Origin: Chlorops oryzae
Lineage: Eukaryota; Arthropoda; Insecta; Diptera; Chloropidae
DNA: 64,000 nucleotides
Assembly: GCA_020466095.1 (NCBI GenBank)
Contig: CM035809.1
Coordinates: forward strand, 26,217,927 to 26,281,926
Direction: 5' to 3'
Each line of letters opens with the position of its first letter. Position 1 is the first letter of the stretch. The notes under the pieces are model-generated. The model made no database searches. It had not been told where the DNA came from and saw only the letters and a list, made by a program, of their open reading frames with translations. Both the position numbers and the translations under genes were made by a program. This document shows positions 61,864 through 64,000 of this stretch, piece after piece.

Positions 61864-63843
61864 ATGGCTGGCGGTGGTCGTACGGCCGGTAAATTTGGCT
61901 ATGGAGATAACAGCTACTACAGCGGAACCGGTAAGTTATTTAAAAGGACTTCTTTGACGATGATTAATTCAAAATTTTCTAAAGCAAATCTCCATTCTAA
62001 GATTTAAAAAAGAATCAGTTTTATTCGCATTGAAAAGCCATCAAAAACATTCAATCACTTTCAAATGGACTTTTGAGATGAACTCAAAGCTTGATAGCAT
62101 TATTCATGAGTCCTGTCGGTTGTTTTTGATCAATTTTATCCTGAGATCTCAATTTCCCTAAAGCAGCCAGGCAACTATTCGAATGAACTTTCGAGAATTA
62201 TTAGAGAAATATTTACTAGACGTAAGTTTGCTCCTCTTTCCCCCTTTTTTGCTACAGACCTTCGTGCCTTCGTCAGGGTTTTGTAAGAAACTCTTTTTAA
62301 AAGAATAAATCCTCGGTCTTTAAGGGGGTCTTCTCATTGAAAACCCGTTTTTTGGACCCTTTTTAAAAAAATTCTTATTTGAAAACGCAAAGAATAATTG
62401 AAAACTTTTTTTATTTATTGTATTACAAAAGGTTCAAGTAAATAAAAAAAATTTTTTTTGCCTCGATACGTGGGCTGTTCAAAAAGTAATGAGACTTCAA
62501 AGTTGGTGGTGAAAAAAAAAGGTGCCGTCACGGCGGCCACGATTCCGGGTCTCCGGAGCGTCCGAAATGGAAAAAAAAACGGGGTTATAATCAGTATAGA
62601 TGTAATTCTCGGGTGAACCTCAAGCTTAATTTTGTGATTTTTTTTGACAAAATGGCGGCCATTCAAAAAAAATTTCAATTTCGTGCTTTTTTTTTGTAGT
62701 TTAGTGTAAAAAAAAAATAGTAAAAAATTTTTTAAAATTATGGTCGAGGTTCACCCGAGAATGGTGACAATTCTGCGTCGATTCCACTTTGTTTCATGAA
62801 AATCGGTTCAGTTGAACTGGAGATATCATGGCCGCCAGTTCGAAAAACGTGGTTTCGAGATAAACGCGTTTAAAGTTTGAAGCAACGCAAAAATTACTCG
62901 TTTTAGCGCAGATCTTGCTCGACAAAGAAGGCTATATCCTCTAAACTATTTCGAATTTCAAAAAATCCTTTTAGGGGCATATTCACAACTACCCAAGCTA
63001 TAAATAAATGCAAAAAAAAAAAAAAGTCGAAAAAAAAAGTTGCTCAATGAGAAGACCCCCTTAAGTATTTTCTTCAATAATGCCAAGCGAACACAATTGA
63101 GGTCGTCGTGCGTGGGTAATTCGAGTCGAGAGCGCAATTTTCGGAAATTTGAGTCGAAAACTTTTTATTGTTGTACGTGAAGTTTTACTTTCTCTAAGTT
63201 AGGAAAAAAAATAGAAGCATACTTTGCGGAAATTGGAACTGCATGAACCACATTACCTTCAATTTGATGCGCACAAAAGAAGAAGCTCTTCATCCGAAAA
63301 TCTCACTCTCACCGTAGTTGGCAGTTCTCAATGTCAACAATTCCTTTGAAGTCAAAGGAAGATTTTGCCCATTGTTCTCTCAGCAAAAGGATTAATTCTT
63401 TAAGTCTTGATGTTTTCGCAAACTTTGGACAAAAATTCAGTTCAATTTTCGTGATGCAAAGGCTTTGAAATGAAATTCTTGGATCCCTTTTTTTAATTAA
63501 ATTAACTTAGCTTAAGCAAAATGAAGCATGACAAAATGAAATTTGAGTGTGTCCTTGCCGGGAGGAGGGGAAGAGAAAATTGAATTCATCGTGAAGAAAG
63601 CCAGAAGTTTTAGAGAGAAAAGCACAAAAAAAAATTCAGTCACATTTTTGATATTGAATTTCTTTTGTCTCCCCGCCGTATTCCTCCACAGGACATTCGT
63701 ATAAGAACATAAACGACGAGATTATTTGGGTTAGCATCGCCATGGGAATCACAATCCTCATTCTAATAACCATCGCGCTCTGCTACATCGGCTATGAGAA
63801 GTGCAGGAAGAAACGCGAACACGAATTCTACATTAATGCGTGA
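61864..63843 (+). CDS. single-pass membrane microprotein, third copy
   Basis: Exons 61,864-61,930 and 63,692-63,843 (GTAAGT donor, TCCACAG acceptor, 1761-bp intron) encode 72 residues. Compared with the palindrome copies there is one extra Thr at the exon junction, Phe for Tyr at residue 11, and Asn for Asp in the tail (EFYINA). The helix and KCRKKR stretch are unchanged. Exon 1 has about ten base differences in 63, nearly all silent. Exon 2 has only five in 152 although the introns are unrelated. The intron carries a TTAA-flanked transposon. Being outside the inverted repeat, this may be the ancestral locus. Confidence 0.86.
62324..63060. mobile_element. 737-bp TTAA-flanked element in the microprotein intron
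   Basis: Begins GGGGGTCTTCTCATTGA and ends with its exact inverse TCAATGAGAAGACCCCC, each bordered by TTAA. TTAA targets are typical of piggyBac-type elements, though the GGGGG start is not the usual CCC. The interior includes TGTTCAAAAAGTAATGAGAC, which resembles a mariner terminal repeat, so it may be composite. No intact transposase is present. Confidence 0.7.
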
Positions 63844-64000
63844 GAAGGTGGAAAGAAAGGAAAATGGACGTCCTTTTCGTTTTTTTATTATTTTTTTTTT
63901 TGACAAATCGTGCGGTGAAATATGGTTTCGAAAGCATAAAGCATCAAAATGGCAGGAAATGATTGAAGGAAACGCATTGTTGATTTTCCGTTGAGCGACG

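Overview
The window is nuclear DNA from an insect, most likely a dipteran. It is A+T-rich, its genes carry short GT-AG introns, and it has a ZAD-type C2H2 zinc-finger gene, a family greatly expanded in flies. It also has a mini-me-like element with the (TA)n and (GTCT)n blocks known from Diptera, and several families of short inverted-repeat transposons. A nematoceran such as a sand fly would fit, but the sequence alone does not settle the species. Protein-coding content is low. I see no reverse transcriptase, transposase, viral gene or bacterial operon.

Layout. Positions 1-3.3 kb hold two divergent zinc-finger genes: the 3' part of a broken or incomplete C2H2 gene on the minus strand, and a complete seven-exon ZAD plus five-finger gene (1117-3102, plus strand). 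Positions 3.3-15.8 kb are a gene desert with hAT-type MITEs, a 713-bp MITE, and two oppositely oriented elements filled with an 11-bp phased repeat.

From 15.8 to 60.5 kb the window is one large, partly decayed inverted duplication. Outer arms (15.8-18.05 and 58.2-60.5 kb), inner arms (28.2-34.9 and 43.7-52.0 kb) and an innermost pair near 35.8 and 42.2 kb are mirror images. They are interrupted by unrelated or inserted DNA and a centre of about 6 kb. Each inner arm carries one RING-finger E3 ligase gene and, downstream on the same strand, one two-exon gene for a single-pass membrane microprotein of 71 residues. A third copy of the microprotein gene lies just outside the right arm (61,864-63,843). 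Two further small secreted-protein gene models (21.0 and 54.1 kb) and a few small ORFs conserved between arms are weaker.

The most unusual signal lies between the genes. There are about 17 independent sites resembling the Su(Hw) insulator motif (core GCATACTT, usually with the GC-rich extension), five of them within 1.05 kb at 24.0-25.05 kb. The nine copies of the local hAT MITE each carry a related core near both ends, so the transposon may be spreading insulator-like sites. A 12-bp minisatellite packed with TATCGATA (DREF/BEAF-type) octamers lies near the palindrome centre. Two more dispersed words are over-represented: YACAGTGGG and AAGGAY. The locus reads as a gene-poor, architecture-rich region in which a RING gene and a microprotein gene were duplicated in mirror image.
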